Assembly (NCBI RefSeq): GCF_001402915.1 | Contig: NZ_CP012945.1 | Location: 4,069,501-4,133,500, forward strand | DNA from: Devosia sp. A16 | GTDB taxonomy: Bacteria > Pseudomonadota > Alphaproteobacteria > Rhizobiales > Devosiaceae | Reading direction: 5' to 3' | Length of the DNA stretch: 64,000 nt | In this document: positions 1-9,118 of the stretch, one piece after another | Layout: the number at the start of each line of letters is the position of its first letter | Numbering within the stretch: the first letter of the stretch is position 1 | Translations under genes and position numbers: made by a program | Notes under the pieces: model-generated | What the model was told of the DNA's origin: nothing | Seen by the model: only the letters and a program-made list of their open reading frames with translations | Databases searched by the model: none

Positions 1-436
1 GCGGCACGTAGGCCGAGATCGAGCCATTGTTGATGATCCGGCCGCCTTGCGGCGTCTGGTCCCGCATCGCCCGGAACGCCTCGCGCGCCACATAGAAGGC
101 GCCGTTGAGGTTGACGTCGACCATGCCCTGCCAGGTCGCTATGTCGGTGTCCCCGAAACTCGCCTGCGGTGCAAACCGGCCGGCATTGTTGAACACCACA
201 TCGACGCGGCCCAGCTTCGCCTTGAGGTCGGTGAAGTAGCGATGTACCGCTGCCGGATCGGTAACGTCGCAGACGCCGCTGTAGCTGGCGCCGCTGAGCC
301 GCGCCGTCTCCGCCAGTTCCGCTTCCCGCCGCCCCAGAATCGCCACCCGATACCCGGCTTTCCCCAGCCCGATCGCTGTCGCCCGCCCGATTCCCGAGGT
401 CGCGCCGGTCACCACCGCCACCTTGCCGTCTGTCAT
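1..436 (-). CDS. SDR family NAD(P)-dependent oxidoreductase (3' end outside window)
   Basis: The first 145 codons of a short-chain dehydrogenase/reductase are present, read leftwards from ATG at 436. The N-terminal cofactor loop TGATSGIG lies near residue 12, followed by the NNAG motif near residue 83 and an N-x-S-I-S segment near residue 137, which holds the first catalytic serine. The YxxxK pair lies beyond the window edge. The fold predicts a soluble NAD(P)(H)-dependent alcohol/ketone oxidoreductase. The substrate cannot be told from this fragment. It is transcribed divergently from the TPR-sulfotransferase gene, with an 80 bp gap between them. Confidence 0.9.
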   Translation of the reverse strand, partial: MTDGKVAVVTGATSGIGRATAIGLGKAGYRVAILGRREAELAETARLSGASYSGVCDVTDPAAVHRYFTDLKAKLGRVDVVFNNAGRFAPQASFGDTDIATWQGMVDVNLNGAFYVAREAFRAMRDQTPQGGRIINNGSISAYVP

Positions 437-515
437 TTTGTGCTTTCCCGCCCTGGTTTGCCGTCATATGGACGAGGACTTGCGGCATAGGCAAGGCAGC
501 CATTAGCAAGGACCC

Positions 516-2276
516 ATGTCCTCCTCCCGTCACACCTCCCGCAACCGTTCGCAGAGCCCGACACTTGAGGACATGCTGCGGCGCGCCCTGGAACTGCATC
601 AGGCCGGCCGAGGCAGTGAAGCTGCCGAACTTTACCGGCAGATCCTGCGTCGTGACCCAAAGCACCCGGCGGCCAACCATCTGTTTGGTCTTGCGCAGTT
701 GCAGCAGGGCGAGCCGGCCACCGCCATCCGCCACATTGCCGTGGCGCTGCAGGCCGAACCCGCCAACGCCCAGTATCTGGGCAATATGGGTGTGGCGCTG
801 ACCAGTGCGGGCCGGCACGAGGAGGCCGTGGAGGTGCTGCGCCGTGCCGTGGCGATCAATCCGGGCTCGGCGGAAGCTTATGCCAATCTTGGCATGGCCA
901 GCCGGGCGCTGGGGCGCTTCGACGACGCTGCCGAGGCATATCGCCGAGCCGCCGAGATACGGCCGACCGAGGCGACATTTCAGTACCGGTTGGCCGGCGC
1001 GCTGCGTCAGGCGGGCGATCACCTCGCGGCGGAGGTGGCCTACCGCCGGACGATCGAACTGCGCCCCCAATTTGTCGATGCCTACCGCAATCTCGGGTTC
1101 ATCCTGATCGACCAGCACCGTTCGGAGGAGGCTCTCGCGCTGCTCGACGCGGGATTGGCCAATAACCCCAACGACGCAGGCCTGCACCTGCAACGAGCGC
1201 GCGCGCTTTATGCGCTTGGGGACATTCGGAGCGCGATTTCGGGTTTCGACCGTGCCCTTGCAATAAGGCCGACCTACGGGGAGGCGCATCTGCAGCGCGC
1301 CACCGTGATGCGGCATCGGCAGCGTGGCAGCGCCATCGAGGCGATGGAACGCCTGATCCGTTCGGAGAGCGCTCCCGCGGAGGATCGCATCTTCGCTGGC
1401 TTCGGACTGGGCAAGGCTTTGGCGGACATCGGAGACCACGTCGACTCGATCGCGGTATTCGTCGAGGCAAATCGGATGCAGCGTCAGCGGCTCACCTTCT
1501 CGTGGAGTCGCGAGGTCGAGTTCATGAAGGCGACCGTCGAGCGCTTCCGGGAGGTTGATGACGGGAGGCAAAGCGCCGCGTCCTCCGGGGCGGAGCCGAT
1601 CTTCATCGTCGGCTTGCCTCGCTCAGGCAAGACCACGCTCGAGGCCCTCCTTGCCTCCCATCCCCTGGTGGCCGGTGCCGGCGAACTTCCGACCATGGGC
1701 CTGCTGGTCCGCCGTTTGCTCCAGAGCGCCAATGGCGCTCCGCTATCGGCGATCGCCCCTGAGCGGTTTGCCGAGCTTGGGGAGGCGTACCTCAGACAAG
1801 CAGGCAAGCTGGTGCCGGACGGCCGGCGTGTCGTCGATACGATGCCGTCGAACTACTATCATCTCGGGATCATCCGCCTCGCTCTGCCTCAAGCCCGCAT
1901 CATCCACTGCGTTCGTCCGGCGGCGGATCACCGTGTCGCCATATTCGAGAAGCTCCTCACCGGCGCCGGGTTCGAGTACGCGAACGATCTGGCCGAGCTG
2001 CGCGGCTATCATGCGGCTTACATGCAACTGATGGCCGACTGGCACGAACGCTTTCCCGGCTTTGTCCATGATCTCGACGTCGGCGCGCTGATGGCCGACC
2101 GGCACGCCCTCGCCGAGAAGGTGCTTGGTACATGTGGTCTTGCCTGGGATGACGCGGTTCTAACTGCTGCGTCGCCTGAACCCCAACTGGATGATTGGTC
2201 GAGCGACGAGCGAACTGCGAACCACTTGGCCCACATGGCGGCCTGGCGGCAGCAATACCCCGACCTTTGGACCTGA
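516..2276 (+). CDS. TPR repeat / sulfotransferase fusion protein
   Basis: The 586-residue protein has two parts. Residues about 15-330 are tandem tetratricopeptide repeats of about 34 residues, with the usual A-x-x-x-G and Y-x-x-L-G spacing. From about residue 360 there is a PAPS-dependent sulfotransferase domain. It opens with a 5'-phosphosulfate loop (VGLPRSGKTTLE), where the family usually has PRSGTTL, and continues with the conserved ASHP...GAGEL segment. The family transfers sulfate from PAPS to a protein or glycan, and the TPR part probably binds the partner. No signal peptide or membrane segment is seen. It is a single-gene unit, and the substrate is unknown. Confidence 0.85.
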   Translation: MSSSRHTSRNRSQSPTLEDMLRRALELHQAGRGSEAAELYRQILRRDPKHPAANHLFGLAQLQQGEPATAIRHIAVALQAEPANAQYLGNMGVALTSAGRHEEAVEVLRRAVAINPGSAEAYANLGMASRALGRFDDAAEAYRRAAEIRPTEATFQYRLAGALRQAGDHLAAEVAYRRTIELRPQFVDAYRNLGFILIDQHRSEEALALLDAGLANNPNDAGLHLQRARALYALGDIRSAISGFDRALAIRPTYGEAHLQRATVMRHRQRGSAIEAMERLIRSESAPAEDRIFAGFGLGKALADIGDHVDSIAVFVEANRMQRQRLTFSWSREVEFMKATVERFREVDDGRQSAASSGAEPIFIVGLPRSGKTTLEALLASHPLVAGAGELPTMGLLVRRLLQSANGAPLSAIAPERFAELGEAYLRQAGKLVPDGRRVVDTMPSNYYHLGIIRLALPQARIIHCVRPAADHRVAIFEKLLTGAGFEYANDLAELRGYHAAYMQLMADWHERFPGFVHDLDVGALMADRHALAEKVLGTCGLAWDDAVLTAASPEPQLDDWSSDERTANHLAHMAAWRQQYPDLWT

Positions 2277-2470
2277 GGTTGGGAGCCGGCGCCTCCCGAG
2301 CGCGCTCCGGACGGCAAGTGTTAACGGCTCGTTTCCAAACCTGTGCCGAATTTGCAACACGCAGTCTGCAACCACCCTGGCCTTGCCCCAATTCAGCCAT
2401 TCTGCGATTGCGCCTCCCGAACTCCTGCGTAGAGTGGCTAATGCGAATCCATGCATGGGATCGTTTGTCG

Positions 2471-2518
2471 GTCGCAAACGCGACGGCAACACACACAAAA
2501 GTGTGGTCGCGTTTCGAC
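2471..2518 (+). promoter_or_regulatory. Long stem-loop in the porin mRNA leader
   Basis: The arm 2471-2484 pairs with 2506-2518 through 13 base pairs with one bulged C (2475). A second helix (CACAC 2490-2494 with GTGTG 2501-2505) extends it, closed by a six-base loop. It ends 49 bases before the porin start codon and has no following T run, so it does not look like a terminator. A 5' stabilising hairpin or a small-RNA-responsive leader is more likely. A 10 bp palindrome CCATGCATGG lies just upstream at 2449-2458. Confidence 0.6.
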
Positions 2519-2567
2519 AAGCCGCCGGGCAACTGGCAAAACGAATGACTGACTTTGGAGGTCAATA

Positions 2568-3980
2568 ATGAAAATCAGGAGCCTTCTTCTGGGTTCTGTG
2601 GCGGCAGCGGGTCTCTCGACCGGCGCCTTTGCGGCCGATCTCGGCGTTCTGACGTCGCTCGACGTTTGCGACTCGCTGGGCCTGTCGGGTCTGACGATCT
2701 CGTCCGACACCAACTGCCTGCAGATCACCGGTGAAGTGAAGTACAAGTTCACCTGGGGTGATTTCCGTTCTGAGACGGTTGGCGACGCAGTGGTCGTCCC
2801 CACCCCGGCCGACGGCGGCGTTGGCCTTGGCATCGGCGGCAACGATCTTAATGACTGGCGCTCGCGCTTTGACGCTTGGATCAAGTTTGTCGCGACCGCC
2901 GACTCGGATTTTGGCCCGGCCAAGGCCGTGCTGAAGCTGAAGCAGGTCACCGACGCTCGCGTTGATGACGAAGGTCTGAAGTACTACGGCGGCTCCACCA
3001 CTGGTGACGAGGGCGTTGCATTCGACATCAACGGCAATCCGGTGGGTGTAGTCGAGGGGCCGGGTTCGGTCATTCTGGACGAGGCCTACGTTTCGATCGG
3101 CGACTCGACTGTGATCATGGCGGGCAAGAAGGGCTCGATCATGAACAAGGGCGACGACGAGCCCCTGACCTGGCTCGACCTGTTCAACTCGGCTGACGTT
3201 GACAAGGGCGTGAGCTGGGGTCCGCTGGCCGGCACTGATGGCCTCGACGACGGCGGCATGGTGATCCAGGTCAAGTCCGACTTGGGCAACGGCTTCACCG
3301 TTAGCGCTGGCCTTGAAGATCTCGATAGCGTGCAGGCCCCGCTTGGTGGCGCTGGTACCGCCGTCGGTGTTATCGCTTACGCCGGTGAAGGCATCTCGGC
3401 TCACGTCACTGCGGCCGCCGCTGGCGTGCTCGATGGTGAGGTCGAAGCTTGGGGTCTGCATGCTGGCTTCGCTGGCACGTTTGACAACTTCAAGGTCGTG
3501 CTGGCTGGTGCCTATGGTCACGATGATATCGCCAGCACCGACTACTGGAACGTTCTCGCTTCCGCTTCCGCTACCTTCGACATGTTCACCCTCGCGGCTG
3601 CCTTTGAGGCTGTGAACGACGATGTCGATACGCACTACGGCGCTAGCGGCTCGGTTGGCGTGACCGTCTCGGAAGGCGTGACGCTGAACCTCGGCGCTCG
3701 TTGGTTCCACAACGACACCATCGGTTCGGACTCGTACCAGGTTGCGGCAGGCGTTGCGGCTGCTGTCACCGAGACGATCACCCTCACCGGCGAAATCGGC
3801 TACGTGAACAATGACGTTCTGGCCGGCACCGACTCGGTCTACGGCTCGGCCAAGATCGACTGGGCTCCGGGTGGCGGGTACACCGCCTCGCTCAAGGGCA
3901 CGGTCGGCACCACGAACAACCCGGCTCTGCCGGACGTGGGCTACAAGATCGAGTCCGAGTTCAAGAAGACCTTCGAGTAG
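2568..3980 (+). CDS. Outer membrane porin (alphaproteobacterial porin family)
   Basis: The 470-residue protein starts with a clear Sec signal peptide (residues 1-22, cleavage after GAFA) and a good ribosome site GGAGGT at 2557-2562. The mature part is rich in Gly, Asp, Ser and aromatic residues, with alternating beta-strand patterns. It has a cysteine pair near residues 33 and 45, typical of porins of Devosia and related Hyphomicrobiales. It should form a trimeric 16-strand channel for small hydrophilic solutes. The C-terminus ends KKTFE rather than with the usual terminal phenylalanine, so the BAM recognition signal is one residue inside the end. Its codon use is highly biased, which suggests strong expression. 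A strong terminator follows. Confidence 0.9.
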   Translation: MKIRSLLLGSVAAAGLSTGAFAADLGVLTSLDVCDSLGLSGLTISSDTNCLQITGEVKYKFTWGDFRSETVGDAVVVPTPADGGVGLGIGGNDLNDWRSRFDAWIKFVATADSDFGPAKAVLKLKQVTDARVDDEGLKYYGGSTTGDEGVAFDINGNPVGVVEGPGSVILDEAYVSIGDSTVIMAGKKGSIMNKGDDEPLTWLDLFNSADVDKGVSWGPLAGTDGLDDGGMVIQVKSDLGNGFTVSAGLEDLDSVQAPLGGAGTAVGVIAYAGEGISAHVTAAAAGVLDGEVEAWGLHAGFAGTFDNFKVVLAGAYGHDDIASTDYWNVLASASATFDMFTLAAAFEAVNDDVDTHYGASGSVGVTVSEGVTLNLGARWFHNDTIGSDSYQVAAGVAAAVTETITLTGEIGYVNNDVLAGTDSVYGSAKIDWAPGGGYTASLKGTVGTTNNPALPDVGYKIESEFKKTFE

Positions 3981-4003
3981 GCCTTACGGCCCAATCGGAT
4001 CGG

Positions 4004-4032
4004 AAAGGCCCGGCGTCAGCCGGGCCTTTCTG
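4004..4032 (+). terminator. Rho-independent terminator of the porin gene
   Basis: An 11 bp stem (4004-4014 with 4019-4029) closes a four-base loop GTCA. The T-rich end of the 3' arm and tail completes it, 24 bases after the porin stop. Confidence 0.85.
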
Positions 4033-4201
4033 CTTTGGGGGATCACGAGGCTGTCAGGCTTCGTTCACTTGACCTCACTTATCCGTTCATCCTGACATTC
4101 GGTAATTGTCAGTGGCGTTGACGCACTTCTCCGATTCAGCGATTGGCGCTATGGCTCGTCGTCGGCGTCGCGCCGGCTGGTTTGATTGATCCGGGGACGG
4201 C

Positions 4202-7200
4202 ATGAGCGGCATTTTCCTGCGCTGGGGCGTACCAGCTTTCGTCACGGTTGTCGGCGGCACAGCGGCCGCTGTCGCGACGAGCGGTAACGCCGTTCAGCCT
4301 GATCTTGCCGCGCGGGCAGAAGCCGTTCTCTCCGATCCACAGCATGACTGGGCGACCGTCAGCTTCGATATGCGCGATGCCACCATCACGGGCACCGCAA
4401 CCGCCCAGGCGATGATCGACGAAGCGGTCGCCAGGGTTGCCGCCGTGCATGGCGTGCGCTCGGTCACCTCGGGTGTCGTGCTTGCCGAGTATGCGAGCCC
4501 GTTCCCGCTCATCGCCACGGTCGATGGTGGGGTGGTGACCGTGACTGGCGGCATTCCGGACGAGGCGGCGCGGGCCGAGATCATTGCCGCTGCAGGGGAG
4601 GGGGTGCGAGACGAGACCCGGCCGATGTCCGGCGCTCCCGATCGCGCGAGCTGGATCGCCGCGGCCAAGTATGCGCTGCATTATGCCAGTCAGCTCGACG
4701 AAGGGGAGGTCGCCCTCGCCGACCTGGACCTCACCATTTCGGGCCGCGCCAGATCCGCGGAAGCCTATGAAGCCCTTGAAAGTGCCGCCGCGGCTCCGGC
4801 GTCGGTGAAACTCGCCTATCGGGAAGTGCAGCCGGCCTTGCGCTCGCCGTTCGAGTGGCACGCCGAGTATGACGGCCACCGGCTCACCTTGTCCGGCGCG
4901 ACCCCGAGCGAGGACCTTACCCGCGAACTCGAAGCGCTGGTCCCCGCCGGAACGGTGTCCACCAGCCTGGTTCTGGCGTCCGGTGCTCCCGCCGGGTTCG
5001 CGGCTTCGGCGAAGCTGCTGGTCCAGAATCTGTTGAAGTTGGAGAGTGGTAGCGCCGATATCTCCGACGGTGCTTTAGCGCTGACCGGCTCGCCTGCCGA
5101 TACCGCGACGGCGGAAACGGTGCGTGTCGCTATGACGCCCTCGGGTGCCGCGGTGACCCTCGGTCCGCCGCAGGTTGCCGAGTATTGGCTGAGCGCCGAG
5201 CGCGGTCCCGATGGCATCGTGCTCGACGGCTTCGTTCCGGACGCTGCGCTGCGCGATCGGCTGGAAGCGCTGGACAATGTCGATGCCGCCGGCCTGGAGC
5301 TGGGGCGCGGCGCGCCCGAGCGCTTCGAATCGGGCGTCGACTTCGTCATCGAGACGTTGCGCCGGATGAGCGAAGGTCATGCGACCATCCAGGGCACCGT
5401 GATTTCGGTGGAAGGGCGCGCGGCAACCGTCGCCGATTTCACCGCCATCGAGACGCGGCTCGAACTCGGCGCCCCGCAGGGCCTGATCCTCGCCGGCACG
5501 ACCGTCAAGCCACCGTTGGCGACGCCATTCACCTTCACCGCCGAGAAGACGGCGAGCGGACAGTTCTCGCTGTCGGGCTATGTGCCGAACGCCGCCGTCC
5601 GCAAGGCATTGCTGGGACAGTTGCCTGCGGCGACGACCGATACCATGGTCGTGGCCGACGGCAACCCTGCCGATTTCGAAGCCGCTGCGGTCAAGGCCCT
5701 TGGCGTGCTGGCGCTGCTCGATAGCGGCAAGGTGAGTTACGACGGCGCCAGTTGGAGCCTCAGCGGCGCAGTCGATACCCCGCAGGAGGCGTTTGCCGCC
5801 GAGTCGGCGTTCGCCGCGACCGGGCTCAGGGCGGCGGGCTGGACCTATGCGGTCAGCCTCCCGGAGGCGGCCAGGGCTGCCGCTCTGCCGGTGGTCGAGC
5901 CGTATGTCTGGCGGGCGCAGAAATCAGCCAACGGCACCATTACCTTCGGCGGGTTCGTGCCGACCGAACAGTTGAAACGCTACCTCGTGGCGCATGTTGG
6001 AGCAGCCGTCGTCGATGGCACGGCGCTGGGCGCCGGTGCACCGGAGGGGTTCATTCCGTCCTCCATCGCCGGTCTCGATGCCCTCCTCGCGATGGACGAG
6101 GGGACGCTGGCACTGTCAGCCGGCAACTGGTCGCTCAGCGGCAAGCTGCCGACCACCACGGCGCGCTACGCCGTCGAGGCGGGGCTGCGCGCCGCCACCG
6201 ACATTTCGGGCTGGCACGTCGCCATCCAGGCGGCCGATGCAGCGCCGGTGGTAACGCCGTTCGTCTGGTCGGCCACCAAGGCCTCGGACGGCAGCGTGTC
6301 GCTTTCCGGTTACGTGCCGACCGAGCAGATGCGTCGCTTTGCGGCCGTACGGGCCGGCAAGATCGCCGCCGATACGACGCTTGTCGGCTCGGGCGAACCG
6401 CAGGGCTTCATTCCTGATTCCCTGGCCGGCCTCGATGCTCTGCTCAAGCTCGAGAGCGGCGAGGTGAAGTATGACGGCACGGGTTGGTCGCTCTCCGGGC
6501 AGCCGTTGACCGCCGCCGATGCCGACGCGGCGAAGGCGGCCCTCGCTGCCGCTTCGGATGGCGGCGCCGGCTGGACGCAGGCGCTGGCCGAGCCGACGCA
6601 GCCGGCTGCGCTGCCTGAGGCCGCCCCCGCGGAGGAGGCCACTGAGGTCGCCGCGCCGTCGATAGAGGCAGATCCAGGTCGGGCGGAGGAAGCTGCAACC
6701 GAGGCTACCCAGCCCGATGAGACTGCCGACACGGCGGCCGCGGAGCCGGCGACTGATGCGGTGACTGCCGCCGAGCCGGAAATCGAAGCAGAGGCAGCGC
6801 CGGCCAGCAATCCGCAACCCGCCGAGACTGTTGCGTCGGTCGCACCGGAGGCAGCCTCGCCGGCGGAGCCGGTCGTCCGCAACTATCGGTTCGACGCGAA
6901 GAAGGCGCTCGGCGGCACTTTGGTCCTTTCGGGAGCAGTACCGGCCGAGCCGACGCGCCAGCAGCTGGCGGCCATCACTGGTGAGGAGCCGTCCGACAGC
7001 CTTGCGATCGACCCCAACCTGCCGGCGGATTTTGCCGCCAATGCGGATGCCGGCAGCCGGGCCCTGAGCCTCTTGGCCGACGGCGAGTTCGGGCTCGACG
7101 GGGACAAGTGGGTGCTTGTCGGTCGTGCCGAAAGCGACACGGCGAGACAGGCAGCACTGGCGGCGCTTGCCGCAGCACCCGCGCTCGAGCAGTGGGAGAC

Positions 7201-7591
7201 CAGCGTGACGCTGTTGCCGCCGCTTGACGTCTGCCGCGACAAGGTCGGCGCGCTCGCTGCCCGCAACGCCATTACCTTCCAGTCGGGAAGCGCCCGGATG
7301 GCCGAGGAATCGCTGCCGGTCATCGATGAGCTCGCGGGTTACCTGGCGCTTTGCCCGGAGGCTACCGTCAATGTCGAAGGCCACACCGATGCCGACGGGG
7401 ACGACGACGCCAACCTGGCCCTGTCGGTGTCGCGCGCCGAGGCGGTCGTCGATGCGCTGATCCTGCGAGGCATCGGCCCCGAGCGCCTCTATGCCATCGG
7501 TTACGGCGAGAGCCTGCCCATCGCCAGCAACGAGACGCGGGCCGGCAAGCAGGCGAACCGTCGCATCGTGTTCACCCTGGCCGACGAGTAG
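4202..7591 (+). CDS. Large OmpA-domain envelope protein with seven internal repeats
   Basis: This 1129-residue protein has an N-terminal hydrophobic segment (residues 5-27), then a BON-like stretch (about 30-95). Seven repeat units follow, starting near residues 98, 215, 326, 441, 566, 685 and 894. A full unit of 110-125 residues carries a P-F/Y-x-W start, a G-x-V-P turn, a G-A-P-x-G-F segment and a W-S-L-S-G end. An Ala/Glu/Pro-rich linker (about 800-890) precedes the last unit. Residues about 1020-1129 are an OmpA C-terminal peptidoglycan-binding domain (EGHTDADG; N-x-x-L-S-x-x-R-A; YGESLPIASN; NRRI). It is probably periplasmic and anchored to peptidoglycan. Two small downstream genes appear to share its transcript. 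The OmpA assignment is firm, and the repeat function is unknown. Confidence 0.85.
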   Translation: MSGIFLRWGVPAFVTVVGGTAAAVATSGNAVQPDLAARAEAVLSDPQHDWATVSFDMRDATITGTATAQAMIDEAVARVAAVHGVRSVTSGVVLAEYASPFPLIATVDGGVVTVTGGIPDEAARAEIIAAAGEGVRDETRPMSGAPDRASWIAAAKYALHYASQLDEGEVALADLDLTISGRARSAEAYEALESAAAAPASVKLAYREVQPALRSPFEWHAEYDGHRLTLSGATPSEDLTRELEALVPAGTVSTSLVLASGAPAGFAASAKLLVQNLLKLESGSADISDGALALTGSPADTATAETVRVAMTPSGAAVTLGPPQVAEYWLSAERGPDGIVLDGFVPDAALRDRLEALDNVDAAGLELGRGAPERFESGVDFVIETLRRMSEGHATIQGTVISVEGRAATVADFTAIETRLELGAPQGLILAGTTVKPPLATPFTFTAEKTASGQFSLSGYVPNAAVRKALLGQLPAATTDTMVVADGNPADFEAAAVKALGVLALLDSGKVSYDGASWSLSGAVDTPQEAFAAESAFAATGLRAAGWTYAVSLPEAARAAALPVVEPYVWRAQKSANGTITFGGFVPTEQLKRYLVAHVGAAVVDGTALGAGAPEGFIPSSIAGLDALLAMDEGTLALSAGNWSLSGKLPTTTARYAVEAGLRAATDISGWHVAIQAADAAPVVTPFVWSATKASDGSVSLSGYVPTEQMRRFAAVRAGKIAADTTLVGSGEPQGFIPDSLAGLDALLKLESGEVKYDGTGWSLSGQPLTAADADAAKAALAAASDGGAGWTQALAEPTQPAALPEAAPAEEATEVAAPSIEADPGRAEEAATEATQPDETADTAAAEPATDAVTAAEPEIEAEAAPASNPQPAETVASVAPEAASPAEPVVRNYRFDAKKALGGTLVLSGAVPAEPTRQQLAAITGEEPSDSLAIDPNLPADFAANADAGSRALSLLADGEFGLDGDKWVLVGRAESDTARQAALAALAAAPALEQWETSVTLLPPLDVCRDKVGALAARNAITFQSGSARMAEESLPVIDELAGYLALCPEATVNVEGHTDADGDDDANLALSVSRAEAVVDALILRGIGPERLYAIGYGESLPIASNETRAGKQANRRIVFTLADE

Positions 7592-7598
7592 CGAAGCG

Positions 7599-7712
7599 AT
7601 GAGCCTGGATTCGTTGATCTACCTGCTCGAAGTGTACTGGCCGTTCGTGCTTGGCGCCGCTGTCATCGGCCTCGGCACCGGCTGGCTGTCGGTTGGCGCG
7701 CGTAAAGGATAA
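7599..7712 (+). CDS. 37-residue single-pass membrane protein
   Basis: This short frame begins 8 bases after the OmpA-protein stop and ends 10 bases before the next start. Nearly the whole protein is one membrane helix (about residues 5-31, with WPFVLGAAVIGLGTGW), followed by a basic end (ARKG). The tight spacing on both sides supports a real gene translated as part of the three-gene unit. No family is recognised. It may be an accessory subunit of the envelope complex formed by its neighbours. Confidence 0.65.
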   Translation: MSLDSLIYLLEVYWPFVLGAAVIGLGTGWLSVGARKG

Positions 7713-7721
7713 GGCGGCGGC

Positions 7722-9050
7722 ATGCTGAATCCTGCGCACCTGTTTGAGATCGCCATGCTGCTGCTGGTGGCGTTCCTCTGTGGAGCGGTCATCGGCTCGC
7801 TGGCGCGGCTGGTTTTCGTGCGACTGGCGCGCGGCAGGGCGACGAGCGTCGTTCCGCCTGTCGCCAGCCCGGCGGCTGCGCCGGCCGACGGAACGTCGCA
7901 AGGTGTCACCCCGGCCCTCGTTGCGGCGCCGGTGATCGCCGAGGTGGTGAAGACGCCGGCGCCGGCAGCTCCAGCAGATGTGCCGGCGCCCGACTTTACC
8001 GAAGCGCTGCTGGCCCTCGCAGGCGACCAGCCCGGGGCCCTGGCACCCGCGATCCACATTCCCCGCATCGCGCCCCTGCCGGATGTCGCGGCGGCAAAGC
8101 CCACCGAACAGATGGCGCCGGCACGCGTCGCCGGTGCGACAACCTCGGGTCGCGCCATAGCGCATCCGCGCGCCGCGGCAGTGGCGCCTGCGGCGTCGGT
8201 TGCCACCGGTGCAAGCGCAGAGGTCATTCCTTTTCCGGTCGAGAGGGCAGCTGCCGATCCCGAGCCGACGCCTGCCGTCGTTGCGCTGCAGCCGCTACCG
8301 GTCACCGCCGCCGAGACTGTTCCGCTCGTCGCCGACGATGCGGCGCCCGCCCAGCCGAGCCTGGCGCCGCCCGCGGAACAGCCGCCCGCAGGCGAGCCGG
8401 TCGCGATCGATCCGGCGCTCGGGGAGCCCGATGGTTCCGCGGGCAAGGATGTCGATGTCGACGCCGCGCCGGTGCTCGCCGAGCCCACGGACGCTGCGAA
8501 CGTCGCCAACCCGCTGCGCCCGGATGAGGCCTCCGATAGCGATGGGCCGGCGCCTCTGGATGCAGCTGTGGCACCCACCACCACCGCCGAAGACGATGAA
8601 GCGGCGGCCATGCGGGCGATCGAGGGCAACTGGTCGCCCCGTCGCGCCACTGTCGCCAAGGTACGCAGGGCCGAGTTGCCCGAGCTTGCTGCCGACGAAG
8701 CCGTGCGCGCCTCGGGCGCTGCCGTCTCTTCCGCGGCGCGGGCCGCAGAGCTGGCGGTCGGCCTCGACAGCGGCGAGCCACCGGGCAAACCCGAGGGGCT
8801 CGCCGGTCCACGCCTTGGCGCCAAGGACGACCTGACCCATGTGATCGGCATCCTCCCGATCATCGAGACCGCTCTCAACCGGCTTGGGCTCTACCACTTC
8901 GACCAGATCGCCGAGCTGACCGACGAGAACGCTGCGTGGATCGAGACGCATCTGGGCATCAGCGGCCGCATCGGTCGCGAGCACTGGCGCGAGCAGGCGC
9001 GGGAAATCGCTGCCACGCTGGCGACCGCGAAGGCAGCGGCCGGCAACTAG
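7722..9050 (+). CDS. Membrane-anchored Ala/Pro-rich protein with C-terminal H3TH-like domain
   Basis: The 442-residue protein has one membrane helix at residues 5-32. A long, probably disordered Ala/Pro/Val/Glu-rich region covers about 40-350. A compact C-terminal domain (about 365-435) starts DDLTHVIGILPIIE and continues with LGLYHFDQIAELT and a G-R-x-x-R-E-x-W-x-x-Q-A end. This pattern matches the helix-hairpin-helix-like module of COG3743 (predicted flap-endonuclease-like, DNA-binding), also found as a tail on some respiratory subunits. It is the last gene of the unit with the OmpA-repeat protein. Nuclease activity cannot be claimed. DNA or protein binding by the C-terminal domain is an inference. 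Confidence 0.7.
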   Translation: MLNPAHLFEIAMLLLVAFLCGAVIGSLARLVFVRLARGRATSVVPPVASPAAAPADGTSQGVTPALVAAPVIAEVVKTPAPAAPADVPAPDFTEALLALAGDQPGALAPAIHIPRIAPLPDVAAAKPTEQMAPARVAGATTSGRAIAHPRAAAVAPAASVATGASAEVIPFPVERAAADPEPTPAVVALQPLPVTAAETVPLVADDAAPAQPSLAPPAEQPPAGEPVAIDPALGEPDGSAGKDVDVDAAPVLAEPTDAANVANPLRPDEASDSDGPAPLDAAVAPTTTAEDDEAAAMRAIEGNWSPRRATVAKVRRAELPELAADEAVRASGAAVSSAARAAELAVGLDSGEPPGKPEGLAGPRLGAKDDLTHVIGILPIIETALNRLGLYHFDQIAELTDENAAWIETHLGISGRIGREHWREQAREIAATLATAKAAAGN

Positions 9051-9118
9051 GGCGTCTCACGGCCCAGGTTGATCGGCCGGGGACATTGAGGGACCTCAGC
9101 ACCGCTTACCGGCTCCAT

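Noticed and set aside
4092-4112. CTGACA/TGTCAG inverted repeat upstream of the OmpA-repeat gene
   Set aside because: Arms of only six bases with a nine-base loop are expected by chance in this amount of DNA.
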